Shown here in pieces: positions 17,528-26,452 of a stretch of DNA of 64,000 bases. The notes below the pieces were generated by a model that worked only from the letters and a program-made list of their open reading frames with translations, searched no databases and was not told the origin of the DNA. Source of the DNA: Nisaea sp. (GTDB taxonomy: Bacteria > Pseudomonadota > Alphaproteobacteria > Thalassobaculales > Thalassobaculaceae); NCBI RefSeq assembly GCF_017640745.1, contig NZ_JAEPQA010000003.1, forward strand, positions 62,001 through 126,000. Direction: 5' to 3'. The translations under genes were made by a program, and so were the position numbers. The stretch's first letter is position 1; every line of letters starts with the position of its first letter.

Positions 17528-19076
17528 GACCCCGCCGACCGATGAATGGCGCCGGGCTGCCTCGGAGCATGCGGTTGCGGGGGACTGGAACGCCTGCCGA
17601 GGACTTGCTCGTAAGCTTCTCCTCGTCATCCCGCGCGACCCGATAGGCTGCTACTTCTTCAGCCTTTCGGCCGGACGTCTCGGCAATGCCGCATTGTCGG
17701 GCCGCTCCGCAAGCTGGGCGCGCACAGCTATCCCGCGTCCTGTTGTCGTTCCGCTGCTCAAGGAACTCTTCACGCTCCAGGGCCTTGCGGGGGGCGATCG
17801 CGATGCGCTCCGGCGGGCGGTGCTGGTCTCGCCCAGTGAGGGGGCAGGGCAGTTCAATCTGGCCAACCTGGAGGTCCGCAGGGAGAAGTACCGGGCCGCG
17901 CTGACCCTGCTCCGGCGGGCGAGTGCCGCAAGACCGCTCGATCCTGGAACGCTGGGCGAGATTGCCCGGATCCAGGGTCTGCTGACGGATGGCGCGCATC
18001 CCGGCGCAGCGTTCTCGCGCGCGCTCGTGGTCAGTCCTTCCGATTTCGGCACACTCCGGAACATGGGGCTCTGGCAACGCAAGCAGGACCGGTCGGCGGA
18101 GGGGGCGCGCTGGTTCCGCCGGGCCGTCACGGTCAACCCGACGAGCCGGGAGGCGCAGGGGGAACTGGGCCGGGCGCTGCTCAGCGACGGCCATCTGGCC
18201 GAAGGCTGGCCCCGGCTGGAGCGCTTTCGCCTGCCTGAGTGGGAGCCGCCGATCGACGGTCTCCCGCGCTGGGACGGCAGTCTGGTACCGGATGGTGCGT
18301 TGCTGCTCTGGAGTGTCGACAAGGTCGGTGATGAGCTGCTGTTCTCAGTCTTTCTGGAGCGTGCGCGGCAGGCGGCGGGGCGGGTGATCGCGGTCGTGGA
18401 CCGACGCAACGTCGCCTTGCTCTCCCGCCTGCATCCCGAAATTCGTGTACGCGCCACTCTGCCGGAAGAGGATCCGGCCGACCCGGATTGGAAACCCGTG
18501 ACCGCCTATCCGCTGGAATTCGCCGGCCGTTTTTTTTCCGTAAAGCCGGCGGACCTTGCCTGCCCGGGCGGACACCGGTCGCTCCCTCGAAAAGCCGGAA
18601 GCGGCGGCGGTCCTCTCAAGATCGGCATCTCCTGGAAGTCCGACGCCTCGCTGGTCGGCGCGCTCAAATCCACGCAGCTTGCCGACTGGGCCCCGCTACT
18701 CAGACAGCCGGGCTGCCGGTTTTTCTCGCTTCAATACGGTGAAGAGCAAACGGAACTCGAGAGATTTCCGGAGGTGGAGCGCATACCCGGCTTCGAGCCC
18801 TTTGGGCCGACATTGGCATTCGCGGAAACCATCGTGGATCTGGATCTGGTCATCACGGTCGCCAATACGACGGCGCATATAGCCGGATGCACCGAGACCC
18901 CGCTCTGGGTCCTCTTGCCGACCGGTTTCGGCTGCAGCTGGTTCTGGTTCCGGGAGCGATCGGACAGCCCGCTCTATTCCCGTGCCAGGCTTTTCCGCCA
19001 GCCGGTTCCGGGCGATTGGCGACCCGTATTCGAGGACCTCGGGGTCGCACTCGCGGAGCTGTCTGCGGGCCGGTGA
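17514..19076 (+). CDS. TPR protein with C-terminal glycosyltransferase-like (GT-B) domain
   Basis: The protein has 520 residues. Residues ~1-240 are degenerate TPRs (AGQFNLANLEVRREKYRAALT, FGTLRNMGLWQRKQDRSAEGARW). From about residue 260 the sequence resembles the C-terminal domain found in many bacterial TPR/ADP-heptose-type transferases: LKIGISWKSDASLVGALKST, CRFFSLQYGEEQTEL, then VDLDLVITVANTTAHIAGCTETPLWVLLP. The last segment corresponds to the nucleotide-sugar site of GT9/GT41-like proteins. Together with the overlapping oxygenase gene it may form a protein-modification pair. Confidence 0.7.
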   Translation: MAVPETPPTDEWRRAASEHAVAGDWNACRGLARKLLLVIPRDPIGCYFFSLSAGRLGNAALSGRSASWARTAIPRPVVVPLLKELFTLQGLAGGDRDALRRAVLVSPSEGAGQFNLANLEVRREKYRAALTLLRRASAARPLDPGTLGEIARIQGLLTDGAHPGAAFSRALVVSPSDFGTLRNMGLWQRKQDRSAEGARWFRRAVTVNPTSREAQGELGRALLSDGHLAEGWPRLERFRLPEWEPPIDGLPRWDGSLVPDGALLLWSVDKVGDELLFSVFLERARQAAGRVIAVVDRRNVALLSRLHPEIRVRATLPEEDPADPDWKPVTAYPLEFAGRFFSVKPADLACPGGHRSLPRKAGSGGGPLKIGISWKSDASLVGALKSTQLADWAPLLRQPGCRFFSLQYGEEQTELERFPEVERIPGFEPFGPTLAFAETIVDLDLVITVANTTAHIAGCTETPLWVLLPTGFGCSWFWFRERSDSPLYSRARLFRQPVPGDWRPVFEDLGVALAELSAGR

Positions 19077-19232
19077 TTGCAGGAATGCCGAAATCGGAGG
19101 GTGACGCCGCATTTCCGCCATTCTGACCATGGCAGTTTTCATCGAGCACCTTGAAACAGCCGGCACTCAAACGGGATGATATGGTCCGGGCTTCCGGACA
19201 GGAGCCGACAATGACAGCCAGGAGGCAATCAC

Positions 19233-20861
19233 GTGATCTCGTCCCGCACGAACTGGATGCATGACGTCTTCGCCGGGCTGATAGAGCAGTTGCGCTGGTC
19301 CTATCTGCCGCCTCTGATGGTCTATCTCGCCTACGGGATCTCGGGGCTGACCTCGATCGTCGGCACCTTCTTCGTGAAGGAATATCTCGATCTCTCGGCG
19401 GCCTTTCTGGCCGGGCTCGGCTTCTGGGCAGGTATTCCCTGGGCGCTCAAGATGCCGGTCGGCCATCTGGTCGACATCATCTGGAAATGGAAGGGCGCGC
19501 TGGTTTATCTCGGCGCCGGACTGATCGCTGCCAGCCTGCTGATCATGTACGGGCTGATCGCGCATACCGCCGAAATGACCGCGATCATGCCTGCGACAGC
19601 CTGGTTCGTGCTGAGCGTCCTGCTGTCGCCGCTCGGCTATGTTCTGCAGGACGCGGTCGCCGATGCCATGACCGTCGAGGCGGTCCCGGTCTTGGACGAG
19701 AACGGCGAGGCTTTTTCCGAAGAAGCGATCAAGACCATGCATACAACGATGCAGATGCTCGGCCGCTTCGCCCTGATCGGCGGACTGGCGCTGGTTGCGA
19801 TCGTCAATATCACCATGTTCGACGGCGTCGGCTCGATGAGCCAGGCGGAGAAGGCGGTCATCTATGCCGACATCCACCTGATCGCGCTCATCGTGCCGGC
19901 GATCTCGGTCGCCGGGGTGATTCTCGGCGGCATGATGCTGCGTCGCCGCGCGAAGGACCTGATCTCCGCCGGCGTCGACCGGGCCGAGGTCGACAAGATG
20001 CTGTTCCGTCCGGACGGGGAGGCAACGCCGAACTGGTGGATCTTCGGCGGCAGCCTCGCTTTCGGTGCCTTCACCATCACCGTCGGCCTCAGCGATCTCG
20101 CTTTCTCTCAGGAGATCGTCTTTACAGGCTCGATGGCGATCGTCTGCTTCCTGATCGCGCGGCTCTTGCCCGAGCTTGCGCCGCCGCAGCGCCTCGCCCT
20201 GATCGGAACCTCGACCATAGTCTTCTTCTTTCGCGCGGTCCCGGGGCCGGGCCCCGGTTCGACCTGGTTCGAGATCGACCAGCTCGGCTTCGATCAGCAG
20301 TTCATCTCCGTCCTGACCCTTATCAGCGCCCTGCTTGCGCTGGTCGGCATGGTCGTGCTCCGGCCGCTGATGGCATCACGGTCGATCGCCTATATCGTCG
20401 CGCTGCTGACGGTCTTCGCGGGGATCCTGTCGCTGCCGAATATCGGGCTCTATTACGGTATCCAGGATTGGACGGCGCCGCTGACAGGCGGAATCGTCGA
20501 TGCCCGGTTCATCGCCATTCTCGACACGGCGATCGAGTCGCCGCTCGCCCAGGTCTCCATGATCCCGATGCTGGCCTGGATCGCCCGCAACGCACCGCCA
20601 CATCTGAAAGCGACCTTCTTTGCGGTGATGGCCTCCTTCGTGAACCTCGCGCTCTCGGCCAGGGCGATGGGGACGAAATACATGAACGAGATTTTTCTGG
20701 TGACCCGGGAAGTGAAGGACCGGACGACCGGGGAGGTGCAGGTGCCGGCGGATTACAGCGAACTCGGTTATCTGCTGATCGCCGTCGCCGTCCTGACGGT
20801 GGTCATTCCGTTGACCGCGATCGCCGTGGTGCAGGCGAGCCGGTTCCGCACGCGAGATTGA
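19233..20861 (+). CDS. MFS-type membrane transporter, BT1 (folate-biopterin)-like
   Basis: The protein has 542 residues and about 12 or more hydrophobic segments. It starts at a GTG, chosen because a strong AGGAGG sits 8 bases upstream; the nearby ATG at 19211 is out of frame. The motif WAGIPWALKMPVGHLVDIIWKW in the early loop and GYVLQDAVADAMTVEAVPV resemble the BT1/folate-biopterin branch of the major facilitator superfamily. The substrate cannot be told. It is convergent with bluB, with only 7 bases between the two stop codons. Confidence 0.65.
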   Translation: MISSRTNWMHDVFAGLIEQLRWSYLPPLMVYLAYGISGLTSIVGTFFVKEYLDLSAAFLAGLGFWAGIPWALKMPVGHLVDIIWKWKGALVYLGAGLIAASLLIMYGLIAHTAEMTAIMPATAWFVLSVLLSPLGYVLQDAVADAMTVEAVPVLDENGEAFSEEAIKTMHTTMQMLGRFALIGGLALVAIVNITMFDGVGSMSQAEKAVIYADIHLIALIVPAISVAGVILGGMMLRRRAKDLISAGVDRAEVDKMLFRPDGEATPNWWIFGGSLAFGAFTITVGLSDLAFSQEIVFTGSMAIVCFLIARLLPELAPPQRLALIGTSTIVFFFRAVPGPGPGSTWFEIDQLGFDQQFISVLTLISALLALVGMVVLRPLMASRSIAYIVALLTVFAGILSLPNIGLYYGIQDWTAPLTGGIVDARFIAILDTAIESPLAQVSMIPMLAWIARNAPPHLKATFFAVMASFVNLALSARAMGTKYMNEIFLVTREVKDRTTGEVQVPADYSELGYLLIAVAVLTVVIPLTAIAVVQASRFRTRD

Positions 20862-20868
20862 ACCGGGT

Positions 20869-21519
20869 TCAGCGTTTCAAGAGCCGGCGGCTTTCCGGTG
20901 CCTCTTCCTCCCAGCCGAGCTGCTCCAGCTTCGGCCGGTCGTCCTCCTGTGCGGGATATCCGACACAGAGATAGGCGGTGAGGGACCAGTCCACTGGCAC
21001 CTCGAGTTCATCCCGGATCTCTTCCGGGTCGAGGATCGAAAGCCAGCCGACTCCGATGCCCTCGGCCCGGGCGGCGAGCCAGAAGGTGTGGATCGCGGTG
21101 ACGGTGGAATAATCGAGCATCTCGGGCATGGTCTGGCGCCCGAGGCCGTGGCCGCGCTCCGATCCGTGATCGGTGAAGACCGCAAGCTGGACCGGGGCCT
21201 TGTCGAGTCCTGCGAGCTTGAGGGTGGCATAGAGCTTTTTGCGCTCGCCCTCATAACCGGAGAGCGCTTTCCTGTTCGCTTCTTCGAAAGAGCTCCGGAC
21301 CGCCGACCGCCTGGCAGGATGGACGACGGAGACGAAGCGCCAGGGTTGGCTGTAGCCGACCGAGGGCGCGAGGGAGGCGAGGTCGACGAGCCTTTCCAGC
21401 ATGCCCTCTGGCAGAGCGTCCGTGCGGAACTCCCGCACGTCCCGGCGCCAGCGCAGCAGGTCTTCGAGTCTTTCCCGGAACGCGGCGTCGAATTCGGGCG
21501 ATGAGGTGCCGCCCGTCAT
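20869..21519 (-). CDS. bluB: 5,6-dimethylbenzimidazole synthase BluB
   Basis: The protein has 216 residues of the flavin nitroreductase fold with BluB-specific sequence: RWRRDVREFRTDALPEG, LASLAPSVGYSQPWRFVSV, LYATLKLAGLDKAPVQLAVF, GRQTMPEMLDYSTVTAIHT and VGWLSILDPEEIRDELEVP. BluB breaks down reduced FMN with oxygen to make the lower ligand of vitamin B12. Its ATG overlaps the manC stop by 4 bases (ATGA), so the two are translationally coupled, an unexpected partner. No cobalamin riboswitch is visible upstream. Confidence 0.9.
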   Translation of the reverse strand: MTGGTSSPEFDAAFRERLEDLLRWRRDVREFRTDALPEGMLERLVDLASLAPSVGYSQPWRFVSVVHPARRSAVRSSFEEANRKALSGYEGERKKLYATLKLAGLDKAPVQLAVFTDHGSERGHGLGRQTMPEMLDYSTVTAIHTFWLAARAEGIGVGWLSILDPEEIRDELEVPVDWSLTAYLCVGYPAQEDDRPKLEQLGWEEEAPESRRLLKR

Positions 21520-22943
21520 CGTCCGTACTGGTCATCGAAGCGTTCGATATCGTCCTCGCCGAGATAGGAGCCGGATTGCACCTCGACGATAATGAGCGGC
21601 TCTGTACCGGGATTTTCCAGCCGGTGGATCCAGCCGAGCGGAATGTCGACCGACTGGTCGGCATCGAGATGCATGACGTCGAGCCGCTCCATCGACGGGC
21701 CGCGGGTGATCCGGGCCTTGCCGGAGATCACCGTCCAGTGCTCCGCGCGATGCTTGTGGCTCTGCAGCGAAAGCCGGCCGCCGGGGGAAACGGTGATGCG
21801 TTTGACCTGATATCCGTCGCCGCTGTCGATATTTCGGTAACTGCCCCAGGGGCGGTGCGTGGTGGCGTGGCTGATCGCCTCCGGGCGCCCGGCCTCCTTC
21901 AGTGCCTCGACGGCGAGCTTCACGTCCTGGTCGGCGCCCATGGCCGCGACGAGCACGGCATCAGGGGATTCGATGACGACAAGATCCTCGGCGCCGATCA
22001 CGGTGACGAGCCGGGATTCCGCGCGCACCAGGTTGTTCCGGCTCTTGTGCAGCCAGACGTCGCCCTGGACGGCGTTGCCCTCTGCATCCTTCTCCTGCAC
22101 GGCCCAGAGCGCGCTCCAGGAACCGACGTCCGACCAGCCGGCATCGAGCGGCACCATGGCGCCGAGGGCCGTCTTCTCCATCACCGCATAGTCGATCGAG
22201 ATCGAGGGCGCCTTGCCGAAGGCGTCCGCGTCGAGGCGGCGGAAGTCGAGATCGGAGACACCCTTGTCGAGAGCCGCCCTTGCTGCGTCGAGGATCTCCG
22301 GTGCCAGCCGCCCGAGCTCGGCGAGGAAGTCGCGGGCCCGGAAGAGGAAGGTGCCGCTGTTCCAGAAATAGTCTCCGGCGGCGAGATACTTCTCCGCGGT
22401 CGCAAGATCAGGTTTCTCGACGAAACGCTCGATCCCGTAGCAGCCGTCCATGCCGTCGAGCGGGCCGTTCCGGTGAATGTAGCCGTAACCCGTCTCAGGC
22501 CGGTCCGGTGTGATCCCGAAGGTGACGAGACGCCCGGCCCGCGCGGCGACGGCGCCGGTCTCGACGGCAGCGCGGAAGGCGTCGGGCCGTTCGATACGGT
22601 GGTCGGAGGCGAGCAGCAGGACGAGGCCTTCCGGATCGACGCTTGCGACATGCAGCGCGGCCACGGCGGCGGCCGGGGCGGAATTCCGTCCGGCCGGCTC
22701 CAGCAGGATGGCGGACGGCTTGGCACCGATGCCCTGCATCTGTTCGGCGACGGCAAAGCGGTGCTCGGCATTGCAGATCACCGAGGGCGGGCCGTAACCG
22801 GCACCTTCCGGAAATCGCAGCGCGGTTTCCTGCAGCATGGTCCGCTCGCTCAGCATCGGCAGCAGCTGCTTCGGATAGAGCGCGCGGGAGACCGGCCAGA
22901 GCCGGGTGCCGGAGCCGCCGGAGAGGATGACGGGATAAATCAT
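21516..22943 (-). CDS. manC: Mannose-1-phosphate guanylyltransferase / mannose-6-phosphate isomerase
   Basis: The protein has 475 residues, the size of the bifunctional AlgA/ManC/XanB type. The N-terminal nucleotidyltransferase begins MIYPVILSGGSGTRLWPVSR and has the site FVEKPDLATAEKYLAAGDYFWNSG. The C-terminal cupin isomerase domain has THRPWGSYRNIDSG, LSLQSHKHRAEHWTVISGKA and IPLGWIHRLENPG. It makes GDP-mannose for surface polysaccharides, fitting the envelope genes at 8.8-13.6 kb. An in-frame upstream ATG would overrun the divergent promoter, so the MIYPV start is used. Confidence 0.93.
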   Translation of the reverse strand: MIYPVILSGGSGTRLWPVSRALYPKQLLPMLSERTMLQETALRFPEGAGYGPPSVICNAEHRFAVAEQMQGIGAKPSAILLEPAGRNSAPAAAVAALHVASVDPEGLVLLLASDHRIERPDAFRAAVETGAVAARAGRLVTFGITPDRPETGYGYIHRNGPLDGMDGCYGIERFVEKPDLATAEKYLAAGDYFWNSGTFLFRARDFLAELGRLAPEILDAARAALDKGVSDLDFRRLDADAFGKAPSISIDYAVMEKTALGAMVPLDAGWSDVGSWSALWAVQEKDAEGNAVQGDVWLHKSRNNLVRAESRLVTVIGAEDLVVIESPDAVLVAAMGADQDVKLAVEALKEAGRPEAISHATTHRPWGSYRNIDSGDGYQVKRITVSPGGRLSLQSHKHRAEHWTVISGKARITRGPSMERLDVMHLDADQSVDIPLGWIHRLENPGTEPLIIVEVQSGSYLGEDDIERFDDQYGR

Positions 22944-23010
22944 GTGCAGACCGCGCCAATTCTGTATCAAGAATGGCTTAGTAACACAGAGCGCCAGACG
23001 AAAGCAGACC

Positions 23011-23925
23011 ATGATCGTCGTCTTCGGATCGATAAACGCCGACCTGTTCTTTTCCTTCGCCAAATTGCCCCGCCGGGGCGAGACGGTACTGACCGACGCA
23101 TACACCTTCTGCCCCGGCGGAAAGGGTGCGAATCAGGCCACCGCCGCTGCACGGGACGGCGCCGATGTCCGGTTTGTCGGGGCTGTCGGCCGCGACCCCA
23201 ATGCGGCGCCCTGCCTCGACGCGCTGACGGCGGCCGGAGTCGACGTATCGCACGTTCATGTGGTCGATGGGGTGACCGGCACGGCGGTGATCTCTGTCGA
23301 GGCGAGCGGCGAGAACCAGATTCTCGTCGCCAGCGGCGCCAACATGAAAGCGTCCGCCGACTGGCTCGCGGAAGAGCTGCTCGGGCCGCACACCACTTTG
23401 CTGATGCAGATGGAATTGCCGCAGGCGGATACCGAGGCGGCTATCCAGCGGGCGCGAGCGCGCGGTTGCCGGGTCATCCTGAACGACGCCCCGCTCGGCC
23501 CGCTCTCCCGCGCGGCGTTGGCGGATGTCGATATCCTGATCGCCAATGAAGAGGAGGCGCTGGGCCTGCTCGGCAACAGCGCCGGTCTGGAAAACGCCGA
23601 TCTCGCGCGCGGCCTCGCGGCGCTATGCCGGGGCACCGGGATCGTGACGATCGGAGCGGCCGGCGTGGTCGTGGCGCATGAAGGCGGCACATTCCAGGTG
23701 CCGGCCCTGCCGATCGTGCCGGTAGATACGGTCGGCGCCGGCGATGCCTTCTGCGGCACGCTGGCCGCCGCTCTGGACCGGGGGGAGACCCTCATCGAGG
23801 CGGTTCGCCGGGCCACGACCGCCAGCGGGATCATTTGCACCTTGCCAGGCGCCCAGTCTCCAGAGTTGACTGAGGCGCGGATCAACGCGGCTCTGGCCGA
23901 CCTGCCTTCCGTGGTTCATATTTAA
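23011..23925 (+). CDS. PfkB-family sugar kinase, ribokinase-like
   Basis: The protein has 304 residues, starting MIVVFGSINADLFFSFAKLP. It contains the PfkB signatures GGKGANQATAAARDGADV and VDTVGAGDAFCGTLAAAL with the catalytic Asp. Ribokinase phosphorylates D-ribose at O5; no ribose transporter is next to it, so another pentose or nucleoside is possible. It is divergent from manC with 67 bases between starts. An imperfect inverted repeat ATTCT-N6-AGAAT (22959-22974) lies there and could serve as an operator. Confidence 0.85.
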   Translation: MIVVFGSINADLFFSFAKLPRRGETVLTDAYTFCPGGKGANQATAAARDGADVRFVGAVGRDPNAAPCLDALTAAGVDVSHVHVVDGVTGTAVISVEASGENQILVASGANMKASADWLAEELLGPHTTLLMQMELPQADTEAAIQRARARGCRVILNDAPLGPLSRAALADVDILIANEEEALGLLGNSAGLENADLARGLAALCRGTGIVTIGAAGVVVAHEGGTFQVPALPIVPVDTVGAGDAFCGTLAAALDRGETLIEAVRRATTASGIICTLPGAQSPELTEARINAALADLPSVVHI

Positions 23926-23972
23926 ATACGACGCAGCAACGCGGGCTCAGAACGGCCCGGTAAGGGATATCG

Positions 23973-25244
23973 ATGGTCAAGGAAACGCTCTACGAAGGCG
24001 GAACCGTGCTCGACGGAACCGGAGCCCGGCTCGAAAAGCATGGGGTCATGGTAAGGGACGGGAGAATCGCGGAACTGGCGCCGCTCGACCGCTTCCAGGG
24101 ATTTGCCGGCTTCCGGGTCGATTTCACCGGAGGAACCTTGCTGCCGGGGCTGGTCGACTGCCATGTCCATCTGACCATGGGCGGCGAGGGCAACCCAGTT
24201 GCGGCGCAGTCGGCGATGACGCCGGGGCAGATCACCATGGCGGCCTTCAAGCACGCCCAGCAGGCCCTGATGAGCGGCATCACGGCAGTGCGCGACTGCG
24301 GCGGCAAGGACTACCTCGAGCTAGCGGTGCGCGATGCCTGCAACAGCGGCGCCCAGATCGGCCCGAGCATTCTCTGCTCCGGCCGGGTGATCTGCATGAC
24401 CGGCGGACACGGCAACCGCAACGGCCGCATCGCAGACGGTACCGACGAGGTGATCAAGGCGGTGCGCGAGCAGATCCATGCCGGCGCGGACCTGATCAAG
24501 CTGATGGCCACCGGCGGGGTGATGACCCCGGGCGTCAGCCCGGAGGACGCGCATTTCTCCGCCGAGGAGATGGCGGCCGGCGTCGCTGAGGGCAAACGAT
24601 TCCACAAAAGGTCTGCGAGCCACGCCCAGGGCAGCCTTGGCATCCTGAATGCGGTCCGCGCGGGTGTCGCTTCGATCGAGCATGGCATCTTCATGACGGA
24701 CGAGTGTCTGAGGGAGATGCTGGAGGCCGGGACCTATCTCGTCCCGACACTCGCGGCGGTGCGCAATATTGTCGCCAACAAGGAAAACGGGATTCCTCCG
24801 CATGTGGTGGAAAAGGCCATGCGGGTCCAGGAGCGGCACATCCAGTCGATCAAGATGTTCTACGATGCCGGCGGCAAGATCGCGATGGGCACCGACGCCG
24901 GTACGCCCTTCAACCGGCACGGCGAGAACGCGCTGGAGCTGCGCTACATGGTCGAGATCGGCATCGCGCCGATGGACGCGATCGTCTTCTCCACCCGCAA
25001 CGGCATCGACCTGATGGGGCTGGAGAACCGCGGCACGGTGGCGGAGGGCATGCATGCCGACCTGCTGATCGTAGACGGCGATCCGCTCGCCGACATCGAG
25101 CGGGTTGCGGATCGGGCGAACCACCGTATGGTGATCAAGAACGGTGTCCCGGCCCGCATCAAGACCGACGATGCGGTGCACGAGACCCGCAGCCCGGCGG
25201 ACAATGTTCTCCGCTTTACCTCGGCCGCCAACGCGGCCTTCTGA
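23973..25244 (+). CDS. Metal-dependent amidohydrolase family protein (imidazolonepropionase/prolidase-like)
   Basis: The protein has 423 residues. Metal-binding elements of the amidohydrolase superfamily are visible: HVH at about 64-66 in GLVDCHVHLTMGG, a carboxylated-lysine candidate in ADLIKLMATGGVMTPG, SHAQGS, VASIEHG and MGTDAGTPFNRHG. Relatives act on Xaa-Pro dipeptides, organophosphates or cyclic amides. It is followed 26 bases on by an M20 hydrolase, suggesting successive hydrolysis of an amide or N-acyl compound taken up from outside. The substrate is not determinable. Confidence 0.82.
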   Translation: MVKETLYEGGTVLDGTGARLEKHGVMVRDGRIAELAPLDRFQGFAGFRVDFTGGTLLPGLVDCHVHLTMGGEGNPVAAQSAMTPGQITMAAFKHAQQALMSGITAVRDCGGKDYLELAVRDACNSGAQIGPSILCSGRVICMTGGHGNRNGRIADGTDEVIKAVREQIHAGADLIKLMATGGVMTPGVSPEDAHFSAEEMAAGVAEGKRFHKRSASHAQGSLGILNAVRAGVASIEHGIFMTDECLREMLEAGTYLVPTLAAVRNIVANKENGIPPHVVEKAMRVQERHIQSIKMFYDAGGKIAMGTDAGTPFNRHGENALELRYMVEIGIAPMDAIVFSTRNGIDLMGLENRGTVAEGMHADLLIVDGDPLADIERVADRANHRMVIKNGVPARIKTDDAVHETRSPADNVLRFTSAANAAF

Positions 25245-25270
25245 TCAGGTCCCGAGCAGGAAGTCTTCTG

Positions 25271-26443
25271 ATGCCCATCAACAACCGCATTGCCGAGTTC
25301 CACGAGGAAATGACCGCCTGGCGGCGTGAGCTGCACCGCCATCCGGAAACCGCCTACGAGGAACACTGGACCAGCGCCTTCATCGCCGAGAAGCTCGAGA
25401 GTTTCGGGATCGAGGTGCATCGCGGTCTGGCCGGCACCGGCGTGGTCGGCACGCTGAAGGGCAACGGGGAGGGCGGCGCTATCGGCCTCCGCGCCGATAT
25501 CGACGCGCTCGATATTACGGAACAGACCGGCCTCGACTACGCCTCCGAGAATCCTGGAAAGATGCATGCCTGCGGCCATGACGGGCACACAACCATGCTG
25601 CTCGGCGCGGCGAAGTACCTCGCCGAGACCCGGAACTTCTCGGGCACCGTGCAGTTCATCTTCCAGCCGGCGGAGGAGAACGAGGGCGGCGGCAAGCGGA
25701 TGGTCGAGGAAGGGCTTTTCGAGAAGTTTCCGGTCGACTCTGTCTGGGGCATGCATAACTGGCCGGGCATGCCGGTCGGCACAGTCGCGGTCTGCGCTGG
25801 CGCAATGATGGCCGCCTATGACATGTTCGAGCTCGACATCAAGGGGGTCGGCGGTCACGGCGCGATGCCGCATCTCGGGATCGACCCGATCCTGGTCTCG
25901 GCCCAGGTCGTCACCGCGCTGCAGAGCATCGCCAGCCGCAATGTCGATCCGATGGATGCGGTGGTGGTCTCGGTCACCAAGATCCATGGCGGCGATGCCT
26001 ACAACGTCATCCCGGGCATGGTGCAACTCGCCGGCACGACCCGTTCCTTCCGTCCGGAAGTGCGCGACATGATCGAGCCGCGGATGAAGCAGATTATCGA
26101 TGGCGTCTGTGCCGGCTTCGGTGCGACGGCCGAGCTGCGCTACGAGAAGCGCTATCCGCCGACCGTCAATTCCGAAGCCGAGAGCGAGATGGCGGCAAAT
26201 GTCGCCGAGCGTCTGGTCGGCGGTGAGAAGGTCGTCCGCGATCCGACCCCGAGCATGGGCGGCGAGGATTTCGCCTTCATGCTGGAAAAGAAGCCGGGCT
26301 GCTACATCTGGATGGGCAACGGCGGCGGCGGCGAAGGCAAGATGCTGCACAATGCCGGTTACGACTTCAATGACGAGGCCCTGCCCTGGGGCGCCAGCTA
26401 CTGGAGCCAGCTCGTCGAGGACAGGCTGCTGCGGGCGGGTTGA
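25271..26443 (+). CDS. M20 family amidohydrolase (hippurate hydrolase/aminoacylase-like)
   Basis: The protein has 390 residues, full length for the family. The N-terminus RRELHRHPETAYEEHWTS and the metal motif MHACGHDGHTTMLLGAAKYL (ligands at about 101-106) match the peptidase M20D group, as do FIFQPAEENEGGGKRMVEEG, GVGGHGAMPHLGIDPI and the late ligand in PSMGGEDFAFMLEKKPG. It hydrolyses N-acyl amino acids or similar amides. It follows the amidohydrolase and is probably co-transcribed. Related M20D proteins include the thiamine-salvage enzyme YlmB, but nothing here shows that role. Confidence 0.88.
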   Translation: MPINNRIAEFHEEMTAWRRELHRHPETAYEEHWTSAFIAEKLESFGIEVHRGLAGTGVVGTLKGNGEGGAIGLRADIDALDITEQTGLDYASENPGKMHACGHDGHTTMLLGAAKYLAETRNFSGTVQFIFQPAEENEGGGKRMVEEGLFEKFPVDSVWGMHNWPGMPVGTVAVCAGAMMAAYDMFELDIKGVGGHGAMPHLGIDPILVSAQVVTALQSIASRNVDPMDAVVVSVTKIHGGDAYNVIPGMVQLAGTTRSFRPEVRDMIEPRMKQIIDGVCAGFGATAELRYEKRYPPTVNSEAESEMAANVAERLVGGEKVVRDPTPSMGGEDFAFMLEKKPGCYIWMGNGGGGEGKMLHNAGYDFNDEALPWGASYWSQLVEDRLLRAG

Positions 26444-26452
26444 TCGGGCCCG

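Noticed and set aside
15230-17629. A 799-codon open frame on the minus strand
   Set aside because: It is antisense to pobA and the TPR-oxygenase gene, whose proteins have clear motifs. Long antisense frames are common in GC-rich DNA, and this one shows no recognisable domain.
20869-23010. Possible cobalamin riboswitch upstream of bluB/manC
   Set aside because: I looked for the conserved B12-box pattern in the manC leader and the manC-bluB junction and did not find it.
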